From: STD1-204 sp041649895 | Lineage (GTDB): Bacteria; Patescibacteriota; Minisyncoccia; Minisyncoccales; Minisyncoccaceae | Direction of reading: 5' to 3' | Length of the DNA: 7,954 nucleotides | Assembly: GCA_041649895.1 (NCBI GenBank) | Contig: JBAZMG010000045.1 | Coordinates: forward strand, 1-7,954 | Shown here: positions 6,695 through 7,954 of the stretch, piece by piece | Position numbering within the stretch: the stretch's first letter is position 1 | Layout: the number at the start of each line of letters is the position of its first letter | Made by a program: the position numbers and the translations under genes | The notes under the pieces: model-generated | The model's database searches: none | Told to the model about the DNA's origin: nothing | The model's input: only the letters and a program-made list of their open reading frames with translations

Positions 6695-7954
6695 ATGAAA
6701 GTCTCCAATAAAAAGATCAATGATTTGTTTGCCGGTCGTGTGGTACGCAAGGACCTTACCAACCGTATCAAAGGCAACGCCAGTGTTCCGACCTATGTGC
6801 TGGAGTACCTGCTGGGTCAGTATTGCGCTACGGATGATCCACAGACCATAGAAGAAGGTGTGGAGATGGTAAAGGAAATCATCGCCAGGCATTTTGTACA
6901 TCGCGACGAATCGCAGGTGGTAAAATCCACCATACGGGAGCAGGGCTCCCACAGAATCATTGACAAGGTCTCGGTCAAGCTCAACGACAAGCTGGACCGC
7001 TACGAGGCAACCTTTGCCAACCTGGGGTTGAAAAGGATCCCTATTCTGACTACTTTTATCAAGACGCATCCCAAGTTGCTTTCCGAAGGTGTCTGGTCCA
7101 TCATCACCATGGGATATACCCCGGCTGAAGGCAAGGATTCCTCGCCATGGATCATCGAGAATCTTAAACCAATACAGATATCCTCTGTAGATATTGATGA
7201 GTACAAAACCCTGCGTAAGAATTTCAGTAAGGAGGAGTGGATAGATCTTTTGATGCAGACCCTGGGTTTGAACCCCGACGAATTCACCAACCGTTCCAAA
7301 TTGCTACAGATTGCACGCCTCATCCCGTTTGTGGAGAACAACTACAACATCATTGAACTGGGCCCGAAGGGAACCGGTAAATCCCATGTTTTCTCGGAAT
7401 TCTCACCCCACGGGATATTGATCTCGGGAGGCGAAGTATCCAAGGCCAAGCTGTTTGTCAACAACAGCACCGGAGAGATCGGCCTGGTGGGATATTGGGA
7501 TGTGGTAACGCTGGACGAGTTTGCCGGAAAGAGCAAAAAGTCAGACCTGGGGCTGGTAGATATCATGAAAAACTACATGGCCAACAAGTCTTTCTCCCGG
7601 GGTGCGAATATCATGCAGGCCGAAGCGTCCATGGTCATGATCGGCAATACGGACCACTCTGTGCCCCACATGCTCAAACACACAGATTTGTTCGATGCTT
7701 TGCCCAGGGATTATTACGATACGGCCTTCCTGGACAGGGTGCATGCCTACCTGCCCGGATGGGAAACACAGAAGCTTCGCAACGAGATGTTCAGTACGGA
7801 TTTTGGATTTATCGTGGACTACCTGGCCGAGATCCTTAAGTCTTTGCGCAAGGATGATTACACCAAGGCTTACCTGCCCTTTTTTGATCTGTCGACCACC
7901 ATCACCACAAGGGATAAAACCTCTGTGGAAAAAACATTTTCCGGCCTTGTAAAG
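6695..7954 (+). CDS. brxL: BREX type 1 protein BrxL, AAA+ ATPase with Lon-like family relationship (3' end outside window)
   Basis: The first 420 codons are open to the last base of the window. BrxL is usually about 670-690 residues, so roughly 260 C-terminal residues, including the Lon-protease-like domain, should lie beyond the edge. The N-terminus (MKVSNKKINDLFAGRVVRKD, then NASVPTYVLEYLLGQYCA) is characteristic of the family, and the ATG at 6695 fits it. The ATPase core has Walker A GPKGTGKS at residues 223-230 (K229), Walker B VVTLDEF with D274-E275, a sensor-1-like IGNTD with N318, and FLDRVHAYLPGWE with R348 as a plausible arginine finger. Structural work on a BrxL homologue describes an MCM-like AAA+ multimer that encircles DNA; it is needed for phage restriction and not for methylation. 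It follows pglZ by 11 bases in the order that distinguishes type 1 BREX from the pglW-containing type 2. The visible catalytic residues are intact; the state of the C-terminal domain cannot be judged. Confidence 0.95.
   Translation, partial: MKVSNKKINDLFAGRVVRKDLTNRIKGNASVPTYVLEYLLGQYCATDDPQTIEEGVEMVKEIIARHFVHRDESQVVKSTIREQGSHRIIDKVSVKLNDKLDRYEATFANLGLKRIPILTTFIKTHPKLLSEGVWSIITMGYTPAEGKDSSPWIIENLKPIQISSVDIDEYKTLRKNFSKEEWIDLLMQTLGLNPDEFTNRSKLLQIARLIPFVENNYNIIELGPKGTGKSHVFSEFSPHGILISGGEVSKAKLFVNNSTGEIGLVGYWDVVTLDEFAGKSKKSDLGLVDIMKNYMANKSFSRGANIMQAEASMVMIGNTDHSVPHMLKHTDLFDALPRDYYDTAFLDRVHAYLPGWETQKLRNEMFSTDFGFIVDYLAEILKSLRKDDYTKAYLPFFDLSTTITTRDKTSVEKTFSGLVK

Noticed and set aside
7495..7839. Plus-strand 114-codon open frame overlapping brxL.
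   Set aside because: It lies in another frame across the BrxL Walker B and sensor region. Its translation is low in hydrophobic periodicity and looks like an out-of-frame shadow.

Overview
The window holds the central and distal part of a type 1 BREX (bacteriophage exclusion) defence operon, all on the + strand: the 3' end of brxC, a complete pglX (brxX), a complete pglZ (brxZ) and the first 420 codons of brxL. This matches the known type 1 order brxA-brxB-brxC-pglX-pglZ-brxL. brxA, brxB, most of brxC and the end of brxL lie outside the window. Every base belongs to a gene or to a junction of 2 to 11 bases, so there is no unexplained intergenic stretch and no visible internal promoter or terminator.

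Layout: 2-613 brxC C-terminus; 616-4161 pglX, a 1181-residue adenine-specific DNA methyltransferase; 4173-6683 pglZ, an 836-residue alkaline-phosphatase-superfamily protein; 6695-7954 brxL, an AAA+ ATPase cut by the window edge. No frameshift or internal stop is visible. The methyltransferase, phosphatase and ATPase motifs that can be checked are present, so the visible part looks functional.

From what is known of BREX, PglX methylates a short non-palindromic site to mark self DNA. BrxC, PglX, PglZ and BrxL together block replication of unmethylated phage DNA without simply cutting it.

The most informative local signal is a sharp drop in GC inside pglX, from about 2490 to 3215. By hand count, 157 of 600 bases from 2581 to 3180 are G or C (about 26%), against roughly 45-60% in sampled flanking lines. 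The AT-rich block coincides with the expected target-recognition region, which suggests a specificity module acquired by recombination. The system itself is known; the possibly new content is the DNA specificity this module encodes.

The organism is most likely a member of the Bacteroidota. The reasons are moderate GC, weak or absent Shine-Dalgarno signals, AT-rich start contexts, and proteins that resemble Bacteroidales BREX proteins from memory. This is an inference; no taxonomic marker gene is present.
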